Shown piece by piece: positions 1 through 45,173 of a DNA stretch of 64,000 bases. The DNA comes from Scatophagus argus (taxonomy: Eukaryota; Chordata; Actinopteri; Scatophagidae). Made by a program: the position numbers and the translations under genes. The stretch spans positions 16,532,318 through 16,596,317 of the forward strand of contig NC_058506.1 in assembly GCF_020382885.2 (NCBI RefSeq), written 5' to 3'. Numbering within the stretch: the stretch's first letter is position 1; every line of letters begins with the position of its first letter. The notes below the pieces were generated by a model. It was not told where the DNA came from. It ran no database searches and saw only the letters and a list, made by a program, of their open reading frames with translations.

Positions 1-40
1 AAAGCAAATTGAAACTTTATGCGAGCAGTGAACAAGAAAA

Positions 41-59
41 TGTCTGTCTGCCTGCCTGT

Positions 60-99
<40 letters not shown>

Positions 100-150
100 T
101 TGTCTGTCTGTCTGTCTGCCTGCCTGACTGCCTGTCTGTCTGTCTGAGTG

Positions 151-188
<38 letters not shown>

Positions 189-450
189 TGTCTGTCTGTC
201 TGTCTGCCTGCCTGCCTGTCTGTCTGTCTGCCGGCCTGCCTGTCTGCCTGTCTGTCTGTCTGCCTGTCTGCCTGCCTGACTGTCTGTCTGTCTGCCTGCC
301 TGCCTGCCTGCCTGTCTGTCTGTCTGCCTGTCTGCCTGCCTGTCTGTCTGTCTGTCTGTCTGCCGGCCTGCCTGTCTGTCTGTCTGCGTGCCTGCCTGTC
401 TGTCTGTCTGAGTGCCTGCCTGTCTGTCTGTCTGTCTGTCCGTCTGTCTG
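41..450. repeat. CTGY tetranucleotide repeat, about 410 bp
   Basis: It is an interspersed array of CTGC and CTGT units with a few CTGA, CCGG and CGTG interruptions. Read as protein it gives a meaningless Cys-Leu-Pro/Ser-Val open frame. It lies in intron 12 of dpysl3. Confidence 0.95.
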
Positions 451-647
451 TGGTGCGACTCAGTGGAATCTTGGAAGCTCTGTCAAGAGTTAAAAAGAGA
501 CATCTGTGAATGAAGAAAGCATAACAGCGACTGCGACCAAGATAAACAGCACACTGTTACTACAGCTCCACTTTCTCATCACCAGCCAGCTGCAAAGTAG
601 GAAATGGCTGAACAATGAGACTTTTTGGCCCGTAAGTAAGACAGGTT

Positions 648-732
648 CATTTAACCATTTGATTTATAACAATGTAAGCTTATAGCAGAGCCTGCTTTGA
701 GTTTAAATCGTCATAAATCAAATGGTTAAATG
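648..732. repeat. 20-bp perfect inverted repeat (hairpin) with 45-bp loop
   Basis: The left arm 648-667 (catttaaccatttgatttat) is the exact reverse complement of 713-732. The arms do not extend further in either direction. The DNA or RNA could form a hairpin; no function is evident. Confidence 0.85.
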
Positions 733-1128
733 TGGTCACCTTTTGATGCTTCGGACAGGACAGGAATTTACATGTTCTATTCGTTTTTCTTTCTCTGAAG
801 AAGCACAGCTATGCAACAGTGAATATGACTTTTACTGTGTTGTGGTCTTTCAAGAAGGCATTTGTGATAAACAGGAATATGAATGCAACAAATATATGTG
901 CTCGCTTTCCTGAATATCTGCAATAATATCTATTTTATATCTTACCGTCAGTTCATTGAAGAGTTGATGCTTTCTCAATTAATTTATCAGCAAACGCCAC
1001 ACTGAGGTTATTTTTCTTCTTACATTCTCAACAGCTATTCATTAGTTTTCCACTCTTTTTAATTATTATCAGCTGTTACGTATGTCTACAATCAATGTCA
1101 CCTATTTAAGTAGTTGTGAAGATGGTTT

Positions 1129-1160
<32 letters not shown>

Positions 1161-1162
<2 letters not shown>

Positions 1163-1217
1163 CACACAATACATTACATTATGATAATATTAAACGCCTG
1201 TAAAAATAATTGTGGAA
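1161..1217. repeat. dispersed 57-bp sequence, copy 1
   Basis: It matches 40051-40107 at 54 of 57 positions in the same orientation (starts tacacacaatacattacatt). Both copies follow a TA-rich run. The family is not recognised. Confidence 0.8.
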
Positions 1218-1909
1218 AACATGCTTGTGTGACACAAGACATTTCTTAACTTCTAACTAATCTATAGTGTGTAGCTACAGATTTTATACTGTAATTGCAG
1301 CCTAAGTATTTATTGTGCTGACTTGTTGACACATAATAAGTCTGTGCCTGTCATGTTTCTGTTACAGGAAAGTCTTTCCAAACCTTTTGTCCACCTTGCG
1401 GTCTTTACTGTTATAGCAGCAACATTACTCACTGGCTTTAAACTCGGATCGGTCTTGTAAGACCACAATAAATTGTCAGTTTGGGACTCTTCGGTAAACC
1501 TCTTTACTGTGTGTGTGATGCCTCTCTGGAAAGTTATCCAACTCCGAAAATCCCTGCGCCCTTTTTAAAACCACGAGCCTCGACCACCCTCACTGCTCGG
1601 ACCTTTTACAGTAAGTGCAGCCAGCATCCTGTGGCTGAACTCTGGAAGCTGCGTGAGACTTACCGGATCTCCCCAATATCCCACTTCACTGCCTCCACCT
1701 TCTCTTCTTTGCATCACTTCCTTGCTTAAAATCCAAAACACCTTGACCGCTACCTTCCACCTTCCCTTATTTTTTGTGTGTGTCACTTGGTGTGCATGAT
1801 TATCTAAAGCAACAAATATTCCTTCTCCAATCATATTCGGTCTTTGGTGCTCACTCGGCACTGATGTGGATACGATCGGCTGAACAGGGGGGCTAAAATC
1901 TGTATTTAC

Positions 1910-35188
<33,279 letters not shown>

Positions 35189-38100
35189 CGTGGAGCCCTG
35201 CACAAGTGGCCGAGAAAGACGGATAAACTAGTGCTGAAGTGGTGCCTGCTCGTGTGTGCGTGTGTGTGTGTGTCGTACAGTCAGACAGTCAGGAGTTGAG
35301 TTAAAGCCAGAGGTGGCACTGTGGTGGCGCTGCATGTAGAGGTAGGTTTCTCTCAGGTTTAGAATGAGTTCATCTAAACGCACATGTGCAGCAGAGGGCC
35401 GGTGGAGTGACCCTTTCATCTGCGCTTTAAGAGAATCTTTCATTTGTAGTTTTATTGCAAATGCCAACACAACTAAACACCTCTTATGTGTTTTTTGGCT
35501 ATCTAAACTTCAAATAGTTTATCCCCCTTTAAATATCCCAGTACTGAGACTTTACATCAACTAAGTGGACATGTTTACACCGATCAGGTAACACAAGTCC
35601 CCGAAGTGCGCACGGAGCTGTCCACTGTGTCGCTGTCCTTTCAGCACCACTTAATACCTTATGACACGTCGCTACACCTGCGCTCAAACCTCAAACTAAC
35701 ACCTCAGCTCAAAATCAGACTAAAGCTGATGTGTTTTCAAGCGCTGGTCGAGGCTTTCAGCCGCGGTACCCCCCCTCGGGCTGACCACTTAGGCCAGCAG
35801 AAATGAGAAAGGATCGTGTCAGCAGCAGCACAGGCGGGAGATGAGCAGCTTTCAGGCAGCGGGTCTCAAACTGATAAGAGTGCTGAGTCGAGAGGGCAGC
35901 AAAGGGAAACAGGAGTCAACACCGTCACTCAAACGCGATTATGTAACGGCCGTACATCAGCGTGTTCCGCAAGTTTGTGCGAGGTCAAACTGGTCTCACA
36001 GAGTCCTCTTGTTTGTAGACCCCTACTCCAGAAACTGCTCTACTTTTTCCAGTTAGGCTAGTGTTGATGAACAAGAACAAGACAAGAAGTGTTGCTTTGC
36101 GTTGTTCTGAATTTTTGCACCGGTGCCAACCTGTTAGAAAGACTCAAAACCCAAAATTAATCAAAGCAAAAGAAAGCAAAAAGCTGATTTTCCTTCATGA
36201 ACAGAATGACATTAGTGTTATAATTCATTGCCGCTTTTAACTTTAATTTAGAATTGCAGATGCATAAGTTGAAGGAATAACGGCAGCTCAATGCTTTAAC
36301 AGTGAGTCTGGAGAACAGCATGAGGATGCCTTTGGTTTCACTGTGAGGTTGACACTCAATGGAAAATTTCATCAGCTGAATTGGAAATAACAAGCAGCTG
36401 CCCTCCCGATCCCACTGACGTGCTAAATGTGTGCATGAGACAGAAAGTCCACAGGGATGAGGAGGAGTCTCAAGGTCAGCCACACTGTAGGCTACTGTGA
36501 ACTCAAACAGGGCAGGTCCTCAGGTCTCATCTAACAGCTTGTCATCACTGAAATGAAGCCTTGGCTGCAGAGGGCCAAGTCCTGGGGCCAACAGTCGAGC
36601 TAACATCCAGCATTTCCCTGTTATGCTCCTGCAGAGGAAACTAACTCATGCATGGCAACTAAATTTTTAAATGACTCAGACTGATTTCAAAAATATACTT
36701 GCAAGTTTTGTAAGCCTGAGGGGGACATCTGACAAAAAGTTGGGCAAAAAAAGAAAAAAAGTCTGCAGTAATTTGCAGCACTTGAACATGGCTTTTACTT
36801 TGCAAATACATGCTAGCATGAAGAAAATTAATGACAGGAATAAACAGTAGCTGATAGTTGTCCATTTTCAAGATTTCTTTACCGACACGGAGAGAAAACC
36901 CATGCATTTAAATGCACGGGACTGTAAAATAAAAGAATGATGGAGCACCATATTCTGAAAAGGTGGCTTAGTGGTCAATAAAGCTGTGTAAAAACATGAT
37001 AAGTGGCTCCATTTCCACACATTCCTTGCTGAATACCACTGTCGCAGCTCCTGTGGCTCTGTTGGCATCCAGCGCAGCAACTTGTCAGGCCAGTAGAAAT
37101 TTTCCCGTACATGAATGTGATTAAACCGTGAAGGTTTGCTTTTTGTGCTAAGAGCCCACTGAAACGTCCTGCCTCTGTACTTCTATAGTGACTTACTGAG
37201 ACTCTGCGTTTAAGGGTTGTCTGCTATATCCTCCTTAGAAGGTTAATGCTGAGAGAGGAAAGACAAAAGAAAGCTAACAGCATTCTTTAGACTTTTACAC
37301 CAAGCAGTTCAGATGACTTGAAAAGAATGAAATATTTTGTGATAGAACAAGGACAGCGCTCTGAGGGTAGTGCAGATGTTTGTCTTAAACCAGTAGCCTG
37401 TTTCACTGTGGTCTGCACAGAGCAGACTGACTGGGAGGCGGCAGAGCCTTCAAATCACACTGTCTGGCTTTCAGTGTCGGTGATGTCATGATAGCTGCAA
37501 ACCATAAAGACAAAACATTAAGTCAGTTGTTTATTTCATTTGGGTCACAAACACAAAAAAATCATTCAGAGTAGATGAAGAGTTTTCTGATATTTTCCAT
37601 CACATAATATTCTAACATTTGTAACCGCAGCTATTGAAAGACACGTACAAACCTGTGACATGCAGTGTTTGGCAGCAGGGAGCAAGAAGCTCCCTAACAG
37701 GATATTGGTTTTACTTAATGAGGCTCTTAAAGCAAAGCAGGAGATTATCCCCCATCTTCATATTAAAAATGAATGTAAGGCAGGTAGTAAAATGAATATC
37801 ACCCAGAAGACAATAGCTTTCATGCAGCTACCGGCTTAAGTGCATGTCCATCCAGGCATGATGGAATGACAGCAGATAAGACAGAGTTTGGCAAATTCAC
37901 ACCGAGTGCTCTTGATGGATTTGGCACAAAAAGCCTTACGGCAAGATAGACCTTTGACAAAGTGGGTAAGTGGGCCACTGTTCCACTGGCAAGTCAGGAG
38001 GAGTTAATTCAAAAGGTAAACAATAACACATGACATCTGACATCAAGTGGGTTCCAACCTCTATATAAAAAAGAATAACACATTAAAGACTGTAAAATTA

Positions 38101-40050
38101 TTATTGATTATATCCCTTAGAGGTTGTTGATTGTTCTCCCATCCTGTGTTTTTTTATCATTGTGTAAGGTCCTGAGATCTGTATGTATGTCTTAACATAT
38201 ATTTTGTGCGTCTGGTTTTCAATTAAACCTTCCTGGCCTGTGTATTTTATTATTGTAGATTCTTTAAAAACCATTAAACATTTCCCTTCATTCCTCACAG
38301 CAGCATAGAGCAGTAGTGTGAACCTTTGGAGCGTGACCAGGATGATCAGGAGAGACAAAAACTTACATTAAAGACCTTTTTTCAGATGCTTGGATTAGCC
38401 AGATAAAAAAAAAGAATTGAGTTCAAAGCTGCAGGAGAAAACACACTTCAGCACCACGCTGAAGCAGTTCCCCAATGATTTAGATTGTAATATGTCACAT
38501 ACTTTTGCTCCTTTAACACTCTGAATTGCAATTTGGAAATTTTGTCAAAAGCTTAAATCCTGTCCTGAAGAGTTGGAGAAATGAATCTTCTCTCTCACTG
38601 TAGTTAAAAGATGAAGCTTACAAGTGAGTTGCCAGTCTCATGTGTTTAACAGGAGTATGAGCCATCAAGTCGGTGTTGCTAAGCAGCTGAACAGAACAAA
38701 CTGGGCAGCTGCATCCGCCTGGGATGGTTTGGCTGCTGACCAGCTGCTGCTGAAATAAGGTTAAGGAGCCTCTGTGGATGTGCTGTCAGACATTTCAATC
38801 TTTTATCCCTTACAGCAAGATGGGCCATCTAGCACTCAGTGACACAGGGGTTCCATGTCATGCAGAATGATTCATCATTAAAATAAGGGTTTTAAACTGT
38901 CCACCCTTCCCCGGGCTGCGTAAATGGGTTTTAGCTGAAGGTCTGTGCAGCAGATTTTGTTGCAGAAGAGTGAAACAAATATGTCATCAAATATGTTCAG
39001 AAAATGAAAAATACACAGAATTCAAACAGAGTGAAGAAAAAAAATGCATATAGACTCTTTTCATGATGTATTTTTTTCCTTTAAAACTTTATTTTTCTCC
39101 TTGATGCCAGTTTTAAAAGATAGCTTCTGTCAGACAGCACAATTTCTGAGAGTGACCTCTGTGTGGTGATGCAAGGAGGACAGATAAAAGTGCTTTTAGA
39201 ATAGAAATCCTTTGGCAGGGCTGGAGTACAACACAAAACCTCGACCCCTGTTCTCATCTGGCTTGGCAAAGACAGTCATGACTAAAGTAAAGTGAAAAGA
39301 CAGACTGTTATCCTGGACTGACTCTGCTCTGTGTCCTGCATAACTAGAAAAAATGTGGTAAAGCCCACTCTTTTACGATCTTGAGAGACAACTGAAGCCT
39401 TCACTGCCTCAGCGTAGGAAGGTTTCATGAGCCTCATAATAAACCACAAGTCTTAAAACTGTATTATAACACTGAACACTTGTATGTACATTTGTGTTGA
39501 AGAATAATATTGACTTGAAACAAATTGTATGTTGTGCAGTAGCTACGCCTGCTATTTCTGTCTACTGAATGAAACACGTGCGGTGGATGGAAGAATAACC
39601 AATACCAGTCACAGCTCAAAGCTTGTTTCCCTCTTACTGACCTGAACAGAGCAGAGCAGAATTGCATTAACCAGGACATCTGATGAAAGATACTCAGAGT
39701 GACAGGAGTCAGCGCGAGCAGTAAAGTGCAACAAAGACAATAGTATGGTACGTTTCGTAAAATTGAAACCTTTTAACAAATCCATGTCTCTGAGCTCTTT
39801 AACTTGATGGAAAGCTCCAAAACAGTTTTCTTCAGGGTCATGAATGAACCTTCAGTGAATTTACAATGAAAGAAAAACATACAGAGGATTAGAAATGTTC
39901 ACTAAATTAAAAAGCCTTCAACATACTTCTAATAAAGATATGAATAGAAGACAATTTGAAGGCCTTGATTATTTTGACAGCATTGTTCAATTTTTTCGGT
40001 TTATTTAATAATCTAGACAGAGAAGTGGGAGGAGGTGTTAAATATATATG

Positions 40051-40107
40051 TACACACAATACATTACATTATGATAATATCAACCGCCTGAAAAAATAAT
40101 TGTGGAA
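40051..40107. repeat. dispersed 57-bp sequence, copy 2
   Basis: This is the partner of 1161-1217 with three substitutions, lying in the spacer upstream of the Ig-receptor array. Sequence on either side of the 57 bp is unrelated, apart from the TA-rich run before it. Confidence 0.8.
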
Positions 40108-41037
40108 GAAAAGGGGGAAAGTGCATTTAAGGCAACTGCTAGTTAGCTGAGTTTGCACAACAACAGTCTCTGGTAAAGTGAATGGAGTGGATCATCGCTG
40201 CTGTCCGCTATGAATGGAGCCAGAGGGGTGGCAGGATGGCAGATACACTGGCTCAGGTATACAAGGAACAAACATGGTCAACTAGTAAATATTGCAGCAA
40301 GTCAGCCTGACAAAAGAGAAGTGGAGCAGGTGTAGTGTTGCATTCACTTTCTTCTGTTTCATTTTGTGGAAGTGGACGTCTGAATGTCAAGTTGTGTTTA
40401 AAAGAAGTTTGTTAGTCTCAAAGATGTTTGGGTTACTGTTCTTAGGATAAAGAAATGGCTACAAATATAATGTTTCTCGTACGGAACTCAAGCAATGAAT
40501 TTACCTTTCGCTCATATTTTGGGGAGAAGGTGAGGACGTGCTGATTCGGCTGTTAGACTTGAAATCAAATCGACCAATCATCCAACCAAGAGTAAAAGTT
40601 AAAGATATTCTGCAAGGTAGTCTGAAAATATTTACTAGTTTGTTAAAAGGTCATGCAACTTTAAATGGTGAGTTGAAAATCACTCAGTTGAAACCAGCAT
40701 CCCCTGCTGGTCAGCTGGAGTAACACATCTGAGACTGTAAAATAATAAATACAGTGAACTGTGTGTGTTTGATCGAGGACAGCTTATAGGCTTCAGGCTC
40801 ATACAATAGGGTCTACCTCTTCTAAAGTTTTCAGAACTTGTCCTGTTAACCAGCTTTTCTGTTCTGTATTCTTACTCACGGCAGGCAAAATGTTGAAGTA
40901 AGTAACTGAACCATCAAAGGAAATCAAAAAATACTCATACACACACACTCTGTCACTTTAGGTAGTTCTTATCATGTTGATGTATGTTCAAGTGTTCATT
41001 TTTTTGACATGTTTGGTTTTAAATAGTTATTTGATGC

Positions 41038-41092
41038 TATAAAAAGAAGTATGGGCGGGAACTCCACCCCCAGCTCCATCACCTGTCAGGTG
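41038..41092 (+). promoter_or_regulatory. conserved TATA plus paired E-box block, copy upstream of gene 1
   Basis: TATAAAA at 41038-41044 is followed by the palindrome CACCTGTCAGGTG at 41080-41092, that is, two E-boxes (CACCTG and CAGGTG) around one T. The same arrangement occurs upstream of genes 3 and 4. Whether it is a promoter, an enhancer or just duplicated sequence cannot be decided here; it lies about 1.4 kb before the first exon. Confidence 0.4.
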
Positions 41093-42489
41093 TGAAATGG
41101 CAACTAAAAGACACACATTTTGTATGCTTTGAGTTAAAACCATGTTAGTATGTCAGTGCCTTCCTTTGTATTCTCAGTGGAAACTTTAGCAAAGATTTCC
41201 ACATGGATCTTAAAAACTCCATGTAACTGCTTGAAGTTTGACACAGCATTCGGGTGCTGCTTAAAATACAATCTAATTTGCAGTGTTTTTGGTAAATGAT
41301 AATCTTTACTGACTAATTTAGACAGAGTTGTGATTGGCTGTGTTTACAGCAGAGAGGAGGTGACTCTCTTCTAGAGCCGCAAGTGTTTCAGACGTGGCAC
41401 TGTGACTGAGGGGGAAAAGTTACTGTGGTTTCTAACTGTCAGGCTCACACAAGGTTTAATTTTACATACTGCACTATGTGTTGCCTGTGAGAAAGTTTCG
41501 TGATACAGATTTTTGTGAAGTGTATCATGTTTCTGAAAATAAACCAAAGCATAACAAAAGTTTATGCGTCCTTTACAGAAACATAACACCTCTTATCTGG
41601 CTTATCTTATAAGAGAGGTTTAAATTGTGCAGACAAAAAAAAGGAAATAAAGCAATAACAGGTCTCCATGCATGGGTGTTAAGCCCATTTGTTTATTAAA
41701 ATGACCGTTTTGTTAATAAAAATCGATTAAATTCCTCATTCATTAGCACTTGTAGCAGTAGCTGTAGTTCTTGTGTCTATGTTTTTATGAAAAACGCTCT
41801 GTATTCAAAGAGCAGTGAGCAGTGTTCAAAGGGAATTTTCATGTTTTAGGAGTCATTATAATCTGTGTCTGTGTGTGTGTGATATCCTGTCCTAAAACAG
41901 CCATCCATTATCATCATACTGCAGTTTTTTTCAAGGTCAAGTGAAGAAAATGTGTGCTGACAACTTCAAAAGCAAAGCAAACTATCACATACTTTCAGCC
42001 AGGCTTCTAAGATGCTGCACTCTTCATTGCATACACCTGTGCAACCTGATGCAGTTCAATACAACAGCTCTGAAATAAATTTTACCTTAAGTTAAAGTTT
42101 ATATTATTGAGACGGTGGCCGTTAAATCATATAATTATGTTTATTAATGGGGCACTAGTTAAATGTGTTGTTTTACTGGACTACTTTATACTGAGATTCT
42201 TATTCTGTTTCTGATAAGTTTCTAATGTTTTGTCCTCCTTAGTTACATAGTGGCTGATACCACAGTACATATGTATTTATTTTCACAAGTGTATAAAAAT
42301 CAATGTCTTTTGGTTGGTATTCTTTAAATTGACTCTTAACTAAATTATCAAATTTGTTATTCTGTACAGTTGATAAAACATACTCGCCTCTTCTGGTCAT
42401 AAACTTCCAAAAATATGTAGTAACCACAGCAAGCTTAGCACACTGCCAAATGGCAACTTGTAGGTGACAGTGCATTAACCGCTTCCTTG

Positions 42490-42601
42490 ATTCTGATCAG
42501 ACAACATCAAGACAAGAGCACAAACTAGCCTTCTGTCAGAGCAAAATTCACAGTTCAGCCTGAAACAATCAAGAAGAAGACATCGCACCATTGTGAAGGC
42601 G
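42490..42601 (+). other. non-coding first exon of Ig-receptor gene 1 (5' limit approximate)
   Basis: The sequence ending ttgtgaaggcg is followed by a strong donor, gtgagtgacg. The corresponding segment is conserved before genes 3 and 4. The start position is a guess from the extent of similarity. Confidence 0.5.
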
Positions 42602-42670
42602 GTGAGTGACGTTTTTCAATTTTAATTTTGAGCTGACTTGTCTTTTTTTTCTCCATGATTTCATGATGTG

Positions 42671-42715
42671 TAAGATAAGATAAGAACTTTATTGATCCTG
42701 CAGGAAATTGTTGAA
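42671..42715. repeat. retroposon tail fragment in gene 1 intron 1
   Basis: Sequence aagataagataagaacttta followed by ttgatcctgcaggaaatt is a typical fish retroposon 3' end. It is absent from the equivalent intron of genes 3 and 4, so it inserted after those copies separated or was lost from them. Confidence 0.5.
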
Positions 42716-42857
42716 TTGTTGTGTAGAGGGTGTATTATCATATTAATGAAAATAGATACAAACTAACAACATGTATCTAATCTAGTGATGCTATAAGAAA
42801 TCTAAATTAGAAAGAAATGGAATAATGTTTGATTTATGTGTTGCAACAGAAAAAACA

Positions 42858-42912
42858 ATGATTTGCATCTACATGATCTTCACTGCGCTGGGAACAGCAG
42901 CTTCGGCTAAAG
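42858..42912 (+). CDS. gene 1 signal-peptide exon
   Basis: It encodes MICIYMIFTALGTAASAK with one base over, a hydrophobic signal peptide. The acceptor is gttgcaacag and the donor gtacat. The ATG at 42858 is the first in the exon. Confidence 0.85.
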
Positions 42913-45173
42913 GTACATCTGAGTGTAAAAGTTACTACAGTTAACAATACAGTGTAGACAATAATTCAGTGAAAAGTGAATCAAATGTTTACAGAGACAT
43001 TTGCTAAATTTAGAAATAAAATTAAAAGCAGATTTAATGTTTATTCTTTGCAAAGGAAAAAGCATAACTTTCGCAACAAAAGGTTAAAGTATAATAATAT
43101 CACAAACATTATAATTATTATTAATTATTTCCATGTTTTTAACATGTTTTTTAGGGTCAATTGAATGCAATTTCTCTGAACCCACCGGAACTCTGTGTTT
43201 TGGAGCAGAGGGACAGATGCTGACTTTTCATCTGCCACATGGAGATATCAGACTAAAAAAGAATAATTCTCTTATTTTAAAAGCCAAAGACCACACAGGG
43301 ACTTTGTATGAGGAACATGTGAATCAGTCTGAACTCTTCACCAATGGAACATTCAAATTAGGCAAAGCAATGAAGAGACACTCAGGAGATTACTTGTTGG
43401 AAATATATGAGTCTGATGGAGTTCTGGTGAAAAAACTCATAAAGCACCTAGAAATACAAGGTAAGTAAAAATGTTCTAAAACAATGAATTGATTGTGGAT
43501 TAAAATCTACTGTACATGTAAAACAGGAAGAAGGCATTTACATTCTTTTATCAGGCTGGTTAAAAAATCAAATCAAATATCTAAAAAATCAAGTATCCAA
43601 ATATTTTCGACTAAAAGTTTCCATATTGTAAGGATGACTATTGGTGCTTTCATAAAATATTAACAGATATAATAATGAAATAATAATGAAGAAATAAAAG
43701 AAATAATAATGAGTAATGTGGTTAATGACTTAATGTGTAAAGATGAAGTTAGTTAGTTAACTGTTATCAGTTAACACATTTAGAAGTGGATTTTATTTTG
43801 TATTTTGTACTGGGTACTGGACTTGTTACTCTGTTTGTCCTCCAGCTCCAGTGTCAAAGCCTGCTGTGTCTCAGACGTGTCTGTCACCAGAACAGATGAT
43901 CATCAGCTGCTCCTCTGAGGGAGATGAAGTAGAGTTCACTTTGACCTTGGATGGTCTCTTACTGGTGCAGACCAGAAACCACAGCCAGTCCCAGACAAAC
44001 TGGACAGCAAACATGAAGCCACTGGCTGGGAGTGCAGCTGAACACAAAGCCAGCAGTTCAAATGTTACCATCAGCTTACATGGTCAAGTGACAGGAAGCT
44101 TGAAGTGTCATGTTGGGAACAAAGTCAGCAGAGACGAAACAATCTTTCACCTGACAAGCTGTGAAGGTACACATTTTAAAGTAGTGTTTCCCAATCTTTT
44201 TCCTCACGCATCCCCAGTGGTTCCACTCAAGGGTACATGGAACCCGGGTTGAGAAGCACTGGCTTAAATGTTGCTTCCTTAATTTTCTAAAGATCATCTC
44301 TTCAATAGTATTTCACATGTTTCCCCCACATTTCAAAAACATCATTTAAAAAACTGTCCATGTCCATCCAAATTTTAGTTACTTCTTTTAACAGTTTTAA
44401 TAATTAGACTTTCATTGCAACAGTTGATGTTACTGTATATCAAATACCTGATGGAGGACAAAATAACTGTAGTTTTAGAAGAGGGAATATCATGTAGACA
44501 TGAATGATCTGTTATTTCTTGTGTTATAACCTTATTGTATTATAGTTTGTGTTTTGTATTCTCTGTGTTGAGTTCTGAGTTTTGTGTTTTTCATGGGTTA
44601 GAGTATGCTGGGGCGGGTGGCATCTTTATACAAACCACATTAAGACAAGAAATACTTCAGAGATTTGATTTAAAGAATTTCCTTTCGGTGATAAATAAAG
44701 GAATTCTGATTCTGATTAATATTTGTTCATGTTTTCTAGATTTTTCTTCGTCTTCTCTTTTGATTGTGGCTGTGATAGCAACTGTTGTCACTCTCCTTCT
44801 GCTATCGGCTGTGTGTCTTGGTATAAAACATCTTCGTAACAAACTGCAACCCACGACTGTGGATGAGGGTAAGTGGAAGATGTTCTCCCATGTCTTCATT
44901 CGTCTTAGTAAGGAACATACTGACATGAAGTTCAGATGATAGTTAAGATAAGAAGATTTTTTCCCAGATAGATGTTGCATTACATTCTTTTAATACCTTG
45001 GAAATAATTTTGTAAAGACTTGTTCTCTGCAATAGGTTACCACTCTTAAACACAATTGACATCTGGTTTTGATTTTTCCAGGTAACTCTGAAGACAGAGT
45101 TGTCTACACAGAAGTGAGAGTGTTACGAAAATCCAAGAGTGACAGACTCAACCAAGATCAGAATGCAACATAA
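42858..45173 (+). CDS. Ig-receptor gene 1, CD2/SLAM-family-like, ITIM tail
   Basis: The spliced gene encodes 300 residues from exons 42858-42912, 43155-43460, 43846-44166, 44740-44868 and 45082-45173, all phase-1 joins with GT-AG sites. The order is signal peptide, V-type Ig, C2-type Ig with four Cys, one membrane helix and a 30-residue tail with VVYTEV. The V domain has SGDY where a canonical V domain has DxGxYxC and so lacks the usual second cysteine, as in the first domain of CD2. The second domain has VSKPAVSQTC near its start and LKCHVGNKVS near its end, closely recalling CD2 domain 2. It is probably a leukocyte surface receptor or adhesion molecule. Orthology to CD2, CD48, CD58, CD244 or a SLAM member cannot be settled here. 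Confidence 0.82.
43155..43460 (+). CDS. gene 1 V-type Ig exon
   Basis: The 306-bp exon runs from GSIECNFSEPTG to IKHLEIQ. It has N-glycosylation sequons at NFS, NNS, NQS and NGT, and the CD2-like strand F region RHSGDYLLEIYESDG. Cysteines occur only near the N-terminus (ECN, LCF). Acceptor tttttag, donor gtaagt. Confidence 0.85.
43846..44166 (+). CDS. gene 1 C2-type Ig exon
   Basis: The 321-bp exon runs from APVSKPAVSQTC to LTSCE. The four cysteines (QTC, ISC, LKC, TSC) fit the two-disulfide membrane-proximal domain characteristic of the CD2 family. Sequons are NHS, NWT and NVT. Acceptor cctccag, donor gtacac. Confidence 0.87.
44674..44718. repeat. inverted retroposon tail in gene 1 intron 4
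   Basis: The sequence aaataaaggaattctgattc is the reverse-type orientation of the tail seen at 13196. The intron is 573 bp here against 164 bp in gene 2 and 152 bp in gene 3, so inserted sequence accounts for much of the extra length. Confidence 0.45.
44740..44868 (+). CDS. gene 1 transmembrane exon
   Basis: The 129-bp exon contains the hydrophobic helix LLIVAVIATVVTLLLLSAVC followed by basic KHLRNK. Acceptor ttttctag, donor gtaagt. Confidence 0.82.
45082..45173 (+). CDS. gene 1 cytoplasmic-tail exon
   Basis: It reads NSEDRVVYTEVRVLRKSKSD then RLNQDQNAT and stops at TAA 45171-45173. VVYTEV fits the ITIM pattern (S/I/V/L)xYxx(I/V/L), and no second tyrosine motif is present. Acceptor tttccag. 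A possible polyadenylation signal AATAAA follows at 45231-45236. Confidence 0.8.

Larger units (their letters stand above)
1..1909. other. intron 12 of dpysl3 (partial)
   Basis: No exon is seen here. It holds the CTGY-repeat block at 41-450, a 20-bp perfect inverted repeat at 648-732, a TA-rich microsatellite around 1131-1160 and one copy of a dispersed 57-bp sequence at 1161-1217. Confidence 0.7.
35189..42480. other. divergent intergenic spacer between dpysl3 and the Ig-receptor array
   Basis: About 7.3 kb with no supported gene. The part near 35189-35330 should hold the long-isoform promoter of dpysl3 and contains a GT-rich run. The part from about 40900 is homologous to the upstream regions of Ig genes 3 and 4, so it belongs to the array rather than to dpysl3. 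Between 36100 and 40000 I see nothing beyond ordinary AT-rich sequence. Confidence 0.6.

Noticed and set aside
41..450. Possible CRISPR-like or minisatellite structure
   Set aside because: Units are 4 bp with no spacers, and the context is a vertebrate intron.
9..509. 166-codon open frame over the CTGY repeat
   Set aside because: It is a translation of a tetranucleotide repeat (Cys-Leu-Pro/Ser-Val), with no gene-like composition.
38447..38458. REST/NRSF-like half-site ttcagcaccacg upstream of dpysl3
   Set aside because: Only the left half of the 21-bp element matches and the right half does not, so it is too weak to list as a site.
36157..40000. Possible extra gene between dpysl3 and the Ig array
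   Set aside because: Only short open frames in AT-rich sequence are present. None has plausible splice partners or recognisable domains.
43871..44071. Minus-strand 66-codon frames opposite each C2 exon (also at 49537, 55586, 63193)
   Set aside because: They recur only because the exon is duplicated. They are antisense shadows without their own splice or start evidence.
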